Source of the DNA: Microbacterium sp. W4I4
GTDB lineage: Bacteria > Actinomycetota > Actinomycetes > Actinomycetales > Microbacteriaceae
Reading direction: 5' to 3'
Assembly (NCBI RefSeq): GCF_030816235.1
Contig: NZ_JAUSXT010000001.1
Location: 2,542,001-2,606,000, forward strand
Length of the DNA: 64,000 nt
Part shown: one piece after another, positions 51,507 to 59,175 of the stretch
Layout: the number at the start of each line of letters is the position of its first letter
Position numbering within the stretch: the stretch's first letter is position 1
Made by a program: the position numbers and the translations under genes
The notes under the pieces: generated by a model
Database searches by the model: none
What the model saw: the letters and a program-made list of their open reading frames with translations, nothing else
What the model was told of the DNA's origin: nothing

Positions 51507-51521
51507 ACAGTTCTGAACTGT
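51507..51521. promoter_or_regulatory. Perfect 15-bp palindrome between yeiH and lysR genes
   Basis: ACAGTTC-T-GAACTGT lies between the divergent YeiH and LysR genes, 58 bases from the YeiH start and 22 from the LysR start. It suits binding of the LysR regulator to control both genes. An in-frame GTG within it (51520) is therefore not favoured as a start. Confidence 0.68.
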
Positions 51522-51543
51522 GGGAGACCTGGTGGCCGATGCG

Positions 51544-52458
51544 ATGAGTGGTGTTCCCGACCTGCGGGCGCTGGAGCTGCTGACCGCGGCGGTGCGGCAC
51601 GGCTCGATCTCCGCCGCCGCCCGGGAATGCGGGATCGCACAGCAGTCGGCATCCGCGCGGCTGCGCAGCGTCGAGCGGATGCTGGGACTGGAGCTGCTGC
51701 AGCGCACCACCCGCGGCGTCGAGGCGACGCCTGCCGGCGAGACGGTCGCAGCCTGGGCGGAGGAGGTGCTCGCGGCCGCCGAGAGGTTCCGCATCGGCGT
51801 CGGCACGCTGCGCGGTGAGCGCCGCCGCGAGCTGACGGTCGCCGCCAGCCAGACCGTCGCAGCCCACATGCTGCCCGGCTGGCTGGTCGCCCTGCGCGAC
51901 CGGCAGGTGCGCGACGGCGTGGAGCCGACCACAGTGCGGCTGATCGCCGGGAACAGCGTCGAGGTGGCCGCGCTCGTGCGCGACGGATCCGCCGACCTCG
52001 GGTTCATCGAATCGCCGGTGCTGCCCGACGGGCTGTCGCGCACGGTGGTCGGGGCGGATGCGCTCGCGCTGGTCGTGGCGCCAGGGCATTCGTGGGCCGT
52101 CGTCGCGTCGATCTCGATGGCGGATGCCGCGGCAGCGCCGCTCGTGGCGCGCGAGGAGGGCAGCGGCACGAGACGGACCTGGGAGGACGCCGTCCGTGCC
52201 CGGCTCGGCCGGGAACCGGATGCCCCGATCGCCGTGCTCCCGACCTCGGCCGCCGTGCGCTCCGCCGTGGCGAACGGACTGGCGCCGGCGATGCTGTCGC
52301 GGCTGGTGGTGGCAGACGACGTGCATCTGGGCCGGCTCGTCGAGGTGACGATCGACAGCGACCCGGTCACCCGTCCCATCACGGCGCTCTGGCGCGGCGG
52401 CATCCGGGATCTCGACCCCACCCGGCGCGATCTCATCGAGGTCGCGACCGCGGTCTGA
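51544..52458 (+). CDS. LysR-family transcriptional regulator
   Basis: A 304-residue regulator: MSGVPDLRALELLTAAVRHGSISAAARECGIAQQSASARLRSVERMLGL is the helix-turn-helix; the rest is the periplasmic-binding-type effector domain (LTVAASQTVAAHMLPGWL). Divergent from a YeiH-family exporter, it resembles CysB/YeiE/CmbR-type controllers of sulfur metabolism. The start ATG 51544 puts the helix-turn-helix at the usual distance. Its stop lies in a tandem duplication (52455-52494). Confidence 0.87.
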   Translation: MSGVPDLRALELLTAAVRHGSISAAARECGIAQQSASARLRSVERMLGLELLQRTTRGVEATPAGETVAAWAEEVLAAAERFRIGVGTLRGERRRELTVAASQTVAAHMLPGWLVALRDRQVRDGVEPTTVRLIAGNSVEVAALVRDGSADLGFIESPVLPDGLSRTVVGADALALVVAPGHSWAVVASISMADAAAAPLVAREEGSGTRRTWEDAVRARLGREPDAPIAVLPTSAAVRSAVANGLAPAMLSRLVVADDVHLGRLVEVTIDSDPVTRPITALWRGGIRDLDPTRRDLIEVATAV

Positions 52459-52494
52459 CCCGATCGCCGGTGGACTGACCCGATCGCCGGTGGG
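52455..52494. repeat. 20-bp tandem duplication over the lysR stop codon
   Basis: CTGACCCGATCGCCGGTGGA (52455-52474) is followed by the same unit with its last base changed to G (52475-52494). The TGA of the LysR gene is in the first copy, so a second, out-of-use TGA follows. A like event is seen at 145-198. Confidence 0.85.
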
Positions 52495-52522
52495 CACCGC
52501 CGGGGATGTCCGAGGCCGGCGC

Positions 52523-52528
52523 TACCGT
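52523..52528 (+). promoter_or_regulatory. Leaderless -10 box for the UvrD-like helicase
   Basis: TACCGT followed by six bases and ATG 52535. No ribosome site. Confidence 0.6.
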
Positions 52529-52534
52529 CGCGGT

Positions 52535-54547
52535 ATGACGGAAAGTGATGCGCTCGCGGGGCTCGACGAGGCCCAGCTGCAGGCCGTCGAGCACGGTGAC
52601 GGCCCGCTCGTGATCGCCGCTGGAGCGGGCACGGGAAAGACGCACGTGCTCACGTCGCGGGTCGCGCGCCTGCTGGAGGCTGGCGTCGCGCCCGAGCGCA
52701 TCCTGCTGCTGACCTTCACCCGCCGTGCCGCCGCATCGATGATCTCCCGTGCCGCCGCGCTCTGCGGCGACGCGCAGGCCGCGCAGCGCATCGCCGGTGG
52801 CACGTTCCACGCCGTCGCGCATCGGCTCGTCGCCGAGCATGCGCAGCATCTCGGACTGGCGGATGTCACGGTGCTCGACCCCGACGACGTGATCGATCTG
52901 CTCGATCTGCTGCGCTCGGAGCACGGCCTCGACGGGACGGGGACCCGTCTGCCGACCACGCGCACCATCGCCGATATCGGCTCGCGGGCGATCAACACCG
53001 GCACGCCCGCGCGGAAGGTGATCGACGAGCAGTTCCCGTGGGCGCTGGAGCACGCGGATGCCATCATCGGGCTGCTTCGGCATTACAGCGTCCGCAAACG
53101 CGAGCGCGGGCTTCTCGATCTGGATGACCTGCTGATCGCCTGGCGGGCGCTCGTCGCCGACCCCGACGTGGGCGCGCGCCTGCGGGCGCGATGGGACTGG
53201 GTTCTGGTCGACGAGTACCAGGACGTCAATCAGCTGCAGGTCGACATCGTGCGCGGGCTCGCTCCCGACGGGCGCGGTCTCACCGTGGTCGGCGACGACG
53301 CGCAGGCGATCTACGGCTTCCGCGGTGCGGGCGCCGGGCACCTCCTCGATCTCATGGACGCCCATCCGGATGCGACCCTGGTGCGGCTGGAGCGCAACTT
53401 CCGCTCCACGCAGCCGATCCTCGACCTGGCGAACGTGGTGCGCCCGGGCGAGCTGCCGCTGCGGCTCGTCGCCGACCGGGCCGACCGTGGTGTCCGACCC
53501 GCGCTGGTCGTCTGCCGCAACGCCGACGATGAGGCGCGCACGATCGCCGATCGCATCCTCGCCGCGCACGTCGACGGGATGCCGCTGCGCGAGCAGGCCG
53601 TGCTCATGCGCACCGGTTCGCACAGCGCGCTGCTGGAGATCGAGCTGAAGGTGCGCGACATCCCGTTCCACAAGTTCGGCGGCATCGGGTACCTCGAGAC
53701 CGCGCATGTGCGCGACCTGCTGGCGAGTTTCCGCGTCGTGCTCAATCCGGCTGACGAGGTGTCGTGGTACCGGCTGCTCACCCGGCACCGGGCGATCGGC
53801 AAGGCGACGGCTCGAGGGCTCGCGGGGATGCTCGCCGACGGCGGAATCGATCGGGCGGCGGATGCTGTCGCCGCGGCCCCGGCCAAGGCCCGCACCGGGC
53901 TCGCTTCGACCCTGTCGCTGCTCGGGGCGGTGGATGCCACCACGTCCGTCGTCGATGTCGTCGAGGCCTGCCGGGGCGCGGTCGACCCGCTGCTGCGCGC
54001 GCACTACCCGGACTGGCAGCGCCGCGTCACCGACGTCGACGGGATCTCGCAGGCCGCCGCACGGCAGCCCGACCTGCGCACCTTCGTCAGCGAGCAGGCG
54101 ATCGACCCGGTGAATGTGGCCGGCGACTGGGCGAAGAAGCCGCACCTCGACGAGGACTGGGTGACGCTCTCCACGATCCACTCGGCCAAGGGGCTGGAGT
54201 GGGACGCCGTGCACGTGCTGCGGGCCTGCGACGGGTCGATGCCCTCCGACATGGCGCTGTCGTCTTCGGCCGGACTCGACGAGGAGCAGCGGCTGTTCTA
54301 CGTGGCCCTGACCCGGGCTCGCGACACCCTCGACGTGTACGCACCGTCTCGGCTGCCCACGCATCCGACCTCGTTCCTGGCCAAGCACGTGATCGCCAAA
54401 CCGAGCAGGTTCCTGACGGCTGATGCGCGTGAGGTGATGGATGCCGTGGACACGTCGGCATCCGAACCCACCCAGGCCGTGGAGGCGGTTCCCACGCCCG
54501 CCGCGCCGCGCATCCGCCTGGACGCTTTCGACGACCTGTTCGCTTGA
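52535..54547 (+). CDS. UvrD/Rep-type ATP-dependent DNA helicase (PcrA-like)
   Basis: A 670-residue SF1A helicase: Q motif LDEAQLQAVEHGDG, Walker A AGAGTGKTHVL, Ia LLTFTRRAAASM, II DEYQDVNQLQ, III VGDDAQAIYGFRGA, IV NFRSTQPIL, V TIHSAKGLEWD, VI FYVALTRARDTL. It is shorter than UvrD/PcrA because the C-terminal part is trimmed, a form often annotated as UvrD-like in actinobacteria. The role is DNA repair or replication restart. The start is fixed by a leaderless promoter. Confidence 0.9.
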   Translation: MTESDALAGLDEAQLQAVEHGDGPLVIAAGAGTGKTHVLTSRVARLLEAGVAPERILLLTFTRRAAASMISRAAALCGDAQAAQRIAGGTFHAVAHRLVAEHAQHLGLADVTVLDPDDVIDLLDLLRSEHGLDGTGTRLPTTRTIADIGSRAINTGTPARKVIDEQFPWALEHADAIIGLLRHYSVRKRERGLLDLDDLLIAWRALVADPDVGARLRARWDWVLVDEYQDVNQLQVDIVRGLAPDGRGLTVVGDDAQAIYGFRGAGAGHLLDLMDAHPDATLVRLERNFRSTQPILDLANVVRPGELPLRLVADRADRGVRPALVVCRNADDEARTIADRILAAHVDGMPLREQAVLMRTGSHSALLEIELKVRDIPFHKFGGIGYLETAHVRDLLASFRVVLNPADEVSWYRLLTRHRAIGKATARGLAGMLADGGIDRAADAVAAAPAKARTGLASTLSLLGAVDATTSVVDVVEACRGAVDPLLRAHYPDWQRRVTDVDGISQAAARQPDLRTFVSEQAIDPVNVAGDWAKKPHLDEDWVTLSTIHSAKGLEWDAVHVLRACDGSMPSDMALSSSAGLDEEQRLFYVALTRARDTLDVYAPSRLPTHPTSFLAKHVIAKPSRFLTADAREVMDAVDTSASEPTQAVEAVPTPAAPRIRLDAFDDLFA

Positions 54548-54605
54548 GCGCCGCGTGCAACGGAATGACGCCCGCGAACCTCACGAGGCCGGTCGGAGCG
54601 GCGCG

Positions 54606-55079
54606 TCAGCGCACCGGATGCACCAGCTCGAACCGCTCGCAGAGCACGGGCATGCCGGGCGTCCAGCCGCGCGAGTCCTCGGAGTGGGTGCGCCAGAAGC
54701 GCTCATGGATCTCACGCCAGGCACGCAGCGTGCGGTCACCCTCGCCTTCTGCGTGCGCGTGCTCTTCGCCGACCTCATCGAACGGCACCGTCTGCAGGGA
54801 CGTGGTGCGGATCACGGCGCGGGGCGTCCCGCTGCCGTCGAGGATCACGCTCAGCTCGCCCACCTCGGGCATCGGATCGCCGGAGGCCTCGTAGTCCCAC
54901 ACGGATGACGCGGTGCCGGTCTTCACACCGGACATGACGAGCTCGAGCAGACCGTCGGCGTGCTCGGGGGTGGCGCCGAACGCCCAGGCTTCGGGCGCCT
55001 CAGCCGGCAGCTCGGGGACGACGGTGCGCACCTCGCGCCAGTACTCGGCGAGGGCGTCGGGATCTGCGGTGATGCTCAT
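54606..55079 (-). CDS. ASCH-domain protein
   Basis: A 157-residue protein with the ASCH beta-barrel fold: FGATPEHADGLLELVMSGVKTGTASSVWDYEASGDPMPEVGELSVILDG. The G-x-K-x-x-T pocket (SGVKTGTAS) is present. ASCH proteins resemble PUA/RNA-binding domains, and some are amidohydrolases on acetylated cytidine; the role here is unknown. The ATG is part of the 34-bp palindrome shared with the divergent gene, so it is probably leaderless. Confidence 0.83.
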   Translation of the reverse strand: MSITADPDALAEYWREVRTVVPELPAEAPEAWAFGATPEHADGLLELVMSGVKTGTASSVWDYEASGDPMPEVGELSVILDGSGTPRAVIRTTSLQTVPFDEVGEEHAHAEGEGDRTLRAWREIHERFWRTHSEDSRGWTPGMPVLCERFELVHPVR

Positions 55080-55110
55080 GCTTCGACCCTAGGCCTAGGG
55101 TCGAAGCATG
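55077..55110. promoter_or_regulatory. Perfect 34-bp palindrome forming a symmetric, divergent leaderless promoter
   Basis: CATGCTTCGACCCTAGG is directly followed by its exact inverse CCTAGGGTCGAAGCATG. The palindrome covers the whole gap and both ATG codons (55077-55079 on minus, 55108-55110 on plus). Each strand has the -10 box TAGGGT (plus 55096-55101, minus 55091-55086) six bases before its ATG. Both transcripts should be leaderless. RNA polymerase would be expected to serve only one direction at a time. Confidence 0.78.
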
Positions 55111-55890
55111 ACGGATCTGCGGGTCGCGTTCCTCGGCGACGGGCACATCAACGGGGCGCTGCTCCGTGCGGTGCAGGATTCGCGTCCCTATCGGGTCCTC
55201 GGCACTTACGGCCGGGACGACGCACTGCCGGCATCCGGCGCGATCGACGTGGTCATCGAGGCGGCGACCCAGCAGGCCGTGCGGGAGCGGGTGCCCGCGC
55301 TGCTGGACGGCGGCGTCGACGTCATCCTGCTGTCGGTCGGTGCGCTGGCCGACCCGGCCGTCCGTTCGGACCTGCTGACGCCCAGGCCGGGCCGCGGCCG
55401 GCTCCTCCCCTGCACCGGCGCGATCGGCGGGCTGGACCAGGTGCGCGCGTTGCGCGCCGCAGGACCCTTGCGCATCGTCTCGCTGGAGAGCCGCAAGCTG
55501 CCGACCACCCTCATCCAGCCGTGGATGCCGGAGCAATTGCAGCTCGCTCTGCGCGCAGGCGACACGGAGATCGTGCTCGCGGACGGACCGGCCGGCGAAG
55601 TGGCGCAGCGGTTCCCGGCATCCGCCAACGTCGCGGCTGCGCTCGCGCTCGCAGCAGACGGCTGGGACATCGCCACCGCGCGCATCGTCGCCGATCCCGC
55701 GGCCGTGCAGACTCGGCACGAGATCCGAGCGGTCGGCGATCTCGGCGAAGTGCGCACGATCGTCACCAACGCGCCCTCGCCCGAGCGGCCGCGATCCAGC
55801 GCCGTGGTGGCGTGGGCGGCCCTGCGAGCGCTGGACGATTATGCGCGGTTGCGTGGATTCCCGGATGCCGGCGGCGTGACGTTCCTCTGA
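55108..55890 (+). CDS. Aspartate-dehydrogenase-like (DUF108) NAD(P)-binding protein
   Basis: A 260-residue protein with an N-terminal Rossmann segment (RVAFLGDGHINGALLRAV), a middle IDVVIEAATQQAVRERVPALL and GALADPAVRSDLL block, and PCTGAIGGLDQVRAL. This pattern matches aspartate dehydrogenase/NadX-like proteins, which make iminoaspartate or oxaloacetate from aspartate. The residues of the active site were not checked in detail, so a related function is possible. Leaderless start in the shared palindrome. Confidence 0.75.
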   Translation: MTDLRVAFLGDGHINGALLRAVQDSRPYRVLGTYGRDDALPASGAIDVVIEAATQQAVRERVPALLDGGVDVILLSVGALADPAVRSDLLTPRPGRGRLLPCTGAIGGLDQVRALRAAGPLRIVSLESRKLPTTLIQPWMPEQLQLALRAGDTEIVLADGPAGEVAQRFPASANVAAALALAADGWDIATARIVADPAAVQTRHEIRAVGDLGEVRTIVTNAPSPERPRSSAVVAWAALRALDDYARLRGFPDAGGVTFL

Positions 55891-55910
55891 ACGACCGAGC
55901 CGCAGATCGA

Positions 55911-55950
55911 GAGCGCCCCTCGCCGCGAAGGGATGCGGTGAGGGGCGCTC
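55911..55950. terminator. Bidirectional hairpin terminator
   Basis: GAGCGCCCCTC (55911-55921) and GAGGGGCGCTC (55940-55950) form a perfect 11-bp stem with outer pairing (CGACCG/CGGTCG). It lies between the convergent aspartate-dehydrogenase-like and F420-reductase-like genes. Confidence 0.8.
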
Positions 55951-55962
55951 GGAGCGGTCGGG

Positions 55963-56538
55963 TCAGTTGTTGACGCCGAATCCGCCGGTCCAGGTGATCT
56001 TCTCGGACGCGGCGAGCGTGAGCTGCAGGAAGCCGAGGGCCTCGAGCTCGTGGGCGCGGGCGAGGCTGCCGGCGTCGATCGCGCCGAGTCCGGCGGCGGT
56101 GATGAGCCCGGCCAGCTGGGTCTTCGCGTCGGTGTCGTCACCGGCGATCAGCACGGTCGTGGTGGTCGCGCCGCCGACCTTTCCGGTGGCGAGGGTGGCG
56201 GCGAAGGTCGTGTTGAACGCCTTCAGCACGCGCGCGCCCGGGACCTGGGCGGCGAACTCGGCGGCGGCGCTGCTGCCGACGGGCACGACCAGGCGGTCGA
56301 AGGTCTCGAAGTCCAGCGGGTTGGTGATGTCGACGACGGTGCGGCCGTTCAGCTGGTCGGCGTAGTCGGCGGCGATCTGGGCGAGTGCGCCGTAGGGGAC
56401 TGCCAGCACGACGATGTCACCGGTGATGGTCTCGGTGGAGTTCTGGCCGATGTGCTGGATGTCGGCGCCGCCGCGTGCGAGCACGCCCGCGATCGCCTGT
56501 CCCATGTTGCCGTTGCCGAAGATCGTGACTGAGGTCAT
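55963..56538 (-). CDS. NADP/F420-dependent oxidoreductase-like protein
   Basis: A 191-residue protein of the NADPH:F420 reductase-like family: Rossmann motif VTIFGNGNMGQAIAGVLARGGAD at the N-terminus, VVLAVPYGALAQIAADYADQL, VVDITNPLD, and VLKAFNTTFAATL. The family includes FNO and ProC-like enzymes. It is paired with a divergent MarR regulator. Cofactor F420 biosynthesis genes are not in view, so NADP use is just as likely. AGGAGC precedes the ATG. Confidence 0.82.
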   Translation of the reverse strand: MTSVTIFGNGNMGQAIAGVLARGGADIQHIGQNSTETITGDIVVLAVPYGALAQIAADYADQLNGRTVVDITNPLDFETFDRLVVPVGSSAAAEFAAQVPGARVLKAFNTTFAATLATGKVGGATTTTVLIAGDDTDAKTQLAGLITAAGLGAIDAGSLARAHELEALGFLQLTLAASEKITWTGGFGVNN

Positions 56539-56574
56539 TGTGTGCTCCTGATGTAGGGGTGGGTGGTTGCCTAC

Positions 56575-56594
56575 TGACTTCAATGTTCAAGTCA
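56575..56594. promoter_or_regulatory. MarR-type operator between divergent genes
   Basis: TGACTTCAA-TG-TTCAAGTCA is an inverted repeat with 8 of 9 arm matches, centred between the reductase-like gene and the MarR gene. Its position near both promoters suits repression of both. Confidence 0.68.
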
Positions 56595-56611
56595 CTGAGG
56601 ATATTCCCGGA

Positions 56612-56617
56612 TACTCT
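56612..56617 (+). promoter_or_regulatory. Leaderless -10 box for the MarR gene
   Basis: TACTCT followed by six bases and ATG 56624. Confidence 0.62.
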
Positions 56618-56623
56618 TGCGAC

Positions 56624-57103
56624 ATGCCGTCGTACCCGCACACCTCGCCTCTGAGTCCCGATCGCCGGGCATTCGAATCGCTGGTGGTGCTGTCGCACCT
56701 GCTGGAGGCGACGCTGGATCGCCGCACCCAGGCGGATGCGGGGATGGCGCATGCACACTATGCGGTTCTCGCCCTGGTCTACGGCGCGCCCGGCCATCGG
56801 ATGCGGCTGAAGACGCTCTCGGAGGAGTTGCGCTTCTCGCCGAGCAGGCTCAGTCATGCGATGACGCGTCTGGAGAGGCTCGGACTGATCGAGAGGGTGG
56901 ACAGCGAGGCCCGCGGCAAGTCGTGGGACGCCGTGCTCACCCCCGCGGGCATCGCGACGGTGCGCCGGGTCGCGCCGTTGCAGATGCGCGCCGTCCGCCA
57001 ACCGCTGCTCGCCGTGCTCGACGATGACGAGGTGGCGCAGCTCGGTGACATCGCCACCAAGCTCATCGCCCGGCTGGAGGCGGCGGACGACCCGATCGGA
57101 TGA
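56624..57103 (+). CDS. MarR-family transcriptional regulator
   Basis: A 159-residue regulator: helix-turn-helix around RLKTLSEELRFSPSRLSHAMTRLERLGLIERVDSEARGKSWDAVLTPAG with a winged helix, preceded by a dimerising helix. MarR proteins typically respond to phenolic or oxidising ligands. It is divergent from the reductase-like gene and likely represses it through the site at 56575-56594. Confidence 0.87.
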   Translation: MPSYPHTSPLSPDRRAFESLVVLSHLLEATLDRRTQADAGMAHAHYAVLALVYGAPGHRMRLKTLSEELRFSPSRLSHAMTRLERLGLIERVDSEARGKSWDAVLTPAGIATVRRVAPLQMRAVRQPLLAVLDDDEVAQLGDIATKLIARLEAADDPIG

Positions 57104-57272
57104 CGATGGAGGAGACTGCGCAACGGCTGCTGCGGGGATCGTTCCCGTCGTCTCCCGGCAGGACGACGATCAGCTGATCGTCACGAGCACGATGCCGCTG
57201 GGTATCATCGTTCGGGATGCGGCTCCCGGGGCCGTCTGCGAGTCCTTCCGAACCGCGTGAGGAGCACCACTG

Positions 57273-57704
57273 ATGCAGTACCGACCGACCGGCGGGTGGA
57301 TCGCAGGCAATGTGCTCGGGGGCGCGGTCGCCGGCATCGTCGGGATCATCGGCATGCTGAAGACCTGGGGCGACGGCCCGCTCTGCATCTTCGTGCCGGC
57401 AGCGGTGGTCACCGTGCTCGCCGTGGTCATGCTGATCCGGATGCCGTGGGTGGGCATGCGCACTGACGACCGCAGGCTCGTCGTGCACGGGGTGCTCTGG
57501 TCTCGCAGCATCCTTCGCGATCAGCTCGACAGCGTACCCACGGAGCCCGCGTTCGCGTGGGTCGGATGGCACACCCGGAACGGGGTTCGGATGCGGACGC
57601 CGCTGACGTTCATGTGGCCGAACCGCAGCGGGCGGCTGCCGTCCGAGCAGTGGGAATGGAATCGTGATTGCCTGCGTGCGCTGACGGCGTGGATGGTCGG
57701 CTGA
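57273..57704 (+). CDS. PH-like-domain membrane protein
   Basis: A 143-residue protein with two N-terminal membrane helices (about 8-30 and 38-58) and a cytosolic region RTDDRRLVVHGVLWSRSILRDQLDSVPTEPAFAWVGW of the bacterial PH-domain type. GAGGAGC precedes the ATG. The 168-base gap upstream holds no recognised gene; a TATCAT promoter-like sequence is seen near 57205. Function unknown. Confidence 0.72.
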   Translation: MQYRPTGGWIAGNVLGGAVAGIVGIIGMLKTWGDGPLCIFVPAAVVTVLAVVMLIRMPWVGMRTDDRRLVVHGVLWSRSILRDQLDSVPTEPAFAWVGWHTRNGVRMRTPLTFMWPNRSGRLPSEQWEWNRDCLRALTAWMVG

Positions 57705-57759
57705 TCGGCGCGAGCGCGATGGTGCTGGATGTCGTCGTTCCGCTCCGACCGGACATCAC

Positions 57760-57796
57760 GAAGAGGCGGGCGACCAGAAGGGTCGGCCGCCTCTTC
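57760..57796. terminator. Hairpin terminator between convergent genes
   Basis: GAAGAGGCGG (57760-57769) and CCGCCTCTTC (57787-57796) enclose an inner stem CGACC/GGTCG. It separates the PH-domain gene from the convergent azoreductase gene. Confidence 0.8.
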
Positions 57797-57809
57797 GCTT
57801 CGGCTCGCG

Positions 57810-58475
57810 TCAGGCTGCGGCGGCGTCCGTGTAGATGGCCGCGACGCGCTTGCCGTGCTCGGCCGCTGCCTCGTGCGCCCGAGCGCGGTGCTCCTTTGCG
57901 AGATCCACCAGGTGGGCCATCGCCGGAGTGTGCTCCGCCAGGGTCAGTTCGGTCTCGATGATCTCGGTCTCATAGCCGAAGACATCGCGGAAGATCCGCA
58001 CCAGCCAGGGGGTGCCGTGGTCCCAGCCGTAGCGCGGAGTTCCCTCCGAGTAGCCGCCGCCGCGCGAGGCGACGAGCAGCGCGGTCTTGCCCGCACCCGG
58101 CTGCGTGCCGGGGGCGAAGCGAGAGTCGGTGATGAGGATGTCCAACCATGCCTTGGTGTGCTGCGAGACGCCGAAGTTGTAGAACGGCGCGCCGATGATC
58201 AGCACGTCCGCGGCGGCTGCCTCATCCGCCAGAGTCCGCGCGTAGGCGACGGCGTCGACCTGCTCGGCCGTGCGCTGCTCCTCGGGCACGAACCCGGCGT
58301 TCGCGGCGAGGCTCCATGCGGTCGGGGGCACCGGATCCGCGGCGAGGTCGCGGCGGGTGACCGAGGCCACGTCGCCGAGCTCGGAGGTGAGGGTCTCGAG
58401 CAGGGTGTCCGACAGTGCGCGGCTGACCGAGGCCTCGCCGCGGATGGAGGCGTCGAGGCGGAAGATGCGGGTCAT
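57810..58475 (-). CDS. FMN-dependent NADH-azoreductase-like flavoprotein
   Basis: A 221-residue flavodoxin-fold enzyme (AzoR family): RLDASIRGEASVSRALSDTLLETL (phosphate-binding loop for FMN), IGAPFYNFGVSQHTKAWLDILI, and ASRGGGYSEGTP. These are the standard AzoR strings; such enzymes reduce quinones and azo compounds with NAD(P)H. It is the first of three small redox genes on this strand, apparently an electrophile-response group. Confidence 0.87.
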   Translation of the reverse strand: MTRIFRLDASIRGEASVSRALSDTLLETLTSELGDVASVTRRDLAADPVPPTAWSLAANAGFVPEEQRTAEQVDAVAYARTLADEAAAADVLIIGAPFYNFGVSQHTKAWLDILITDSRFAPGTQPGAGKTALLVASRGGGYSEGTPRYGWDHGTPWLVRIFRDVFGYETEIIETELTLAEHTPAMAHLVDLAKEHRARAHEAAAEHGKRVAAIYTDAAAA

Positions 58476-58529
58476 GGTGGGTTCGCTTTCTCTTGTTCTG
58501 GGTGGGGATCTGAAGGTGTCTTCGGCGGC

Positions 58530-59150
58530 TCAGCCGGCGTCGACGTTGAGCGCGAAGTCGAAGTTGCCGAGGCCGTTCTGCGCCAGGCCGATCAGCAGCG
58601 AGCCGGTCGCTTCGAGATTGCGTGCCATCGCCAGTCCGCCGACGTCGAGGGGACGCAGGCCGAGGGTCGCGATGAACTCCGAGACGCGCTGCTTGGCGGC
58701 GGCATCGTCAGAGGCCACGAACGTGTCACGGCTTCCGCCCCGGGCCAGCACCTGGCCGACCACGGTGTTGAACGCCTTCACGACGGTCGTCCCGGCAGGC
58801 AGCAGCCTGCTGAGCTCCTGAGCGCCGGAGCTCCCGTCGGGGGTGACCAGAACCCCGGGCTCGGGGGAGTACGGGTTGGTGATGTCGATGATCACCTTTC
58901 CGGCGAGTGCGTCGCCGTACGCGTCGACGACCGGTGCGGCGACGGAGTACGGTACGGCCAGGACGACGAGATCTCCGGTCGGCACGGTGCCGTGCGCGCC
59001 GATGGTCGCGTTGATCCCTAACTGGTCCGCGAACGCCTCGGCGCTTGCGGTGCTGCGGCTGAGGACCTGGATGGTGTGCCCGGCCGCGGAGGCGCGTCCG
59101 GCGATCGCGGCGGCCATGCCGCCGGTTCCGATGATAGTGATGCTGCTCAT
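58530..59150 (-). CDS. NADP/F420-dependent oxidoreductase-like protein (second copy)
   Basis: A 206-residue relative of the 55963-56538 protein: SITIIGTGGMAAAIAGRASAAGH (Rossmann), LVVLAVPYSVAAPVVDAYGD, IIDITNPYSPEPGVLV and TVVKAFNTVVGQVLARG. The two proteins share the same layout (AVPY, DITNP, KAFNT), so the locus carries a pair of paralogues. GGAGAT precedes the ATG. It is probably co-transcribed with the azoreductase and dehydrogenase genes. Confidence 0.82.
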   Translation of the reverse strand: MSSITIIGTGGMAAAIAGRASAAGHTIQVLSRSTASAEAFADQLGINATIGAHGTVPTGDLVVLAVPYSVAAPVVDAYGDALAGKVIIDITNPYSPEPGVLVTPDGSSGAQELSRLLPAGTTVVKAFNTVVGQVLARGGSRDTFVASDDAAAKQRVSEFIATLGLRPLDVGGLAMARNLEATGSLLIGLAQNGLGNFDFALNVDAG

Positions 59151-59175
59151 GCCGATCTCCTTCTGGGTGGGGTGT

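Noticed and set aside
51470..52436. N-terminal extension of the YeiH protein across the LysR gene
   Set aside because: It is antisense to the LysR coding sequence, with Ser/Thr/Ala-rich low-complexity translation. YeiH homology starts at about 51449.
55077..55110. The 34-bp palindrome as a terminator
   Set aside because: It lies between divergent genes and includes both start codons, so it cannot terminate either of them.
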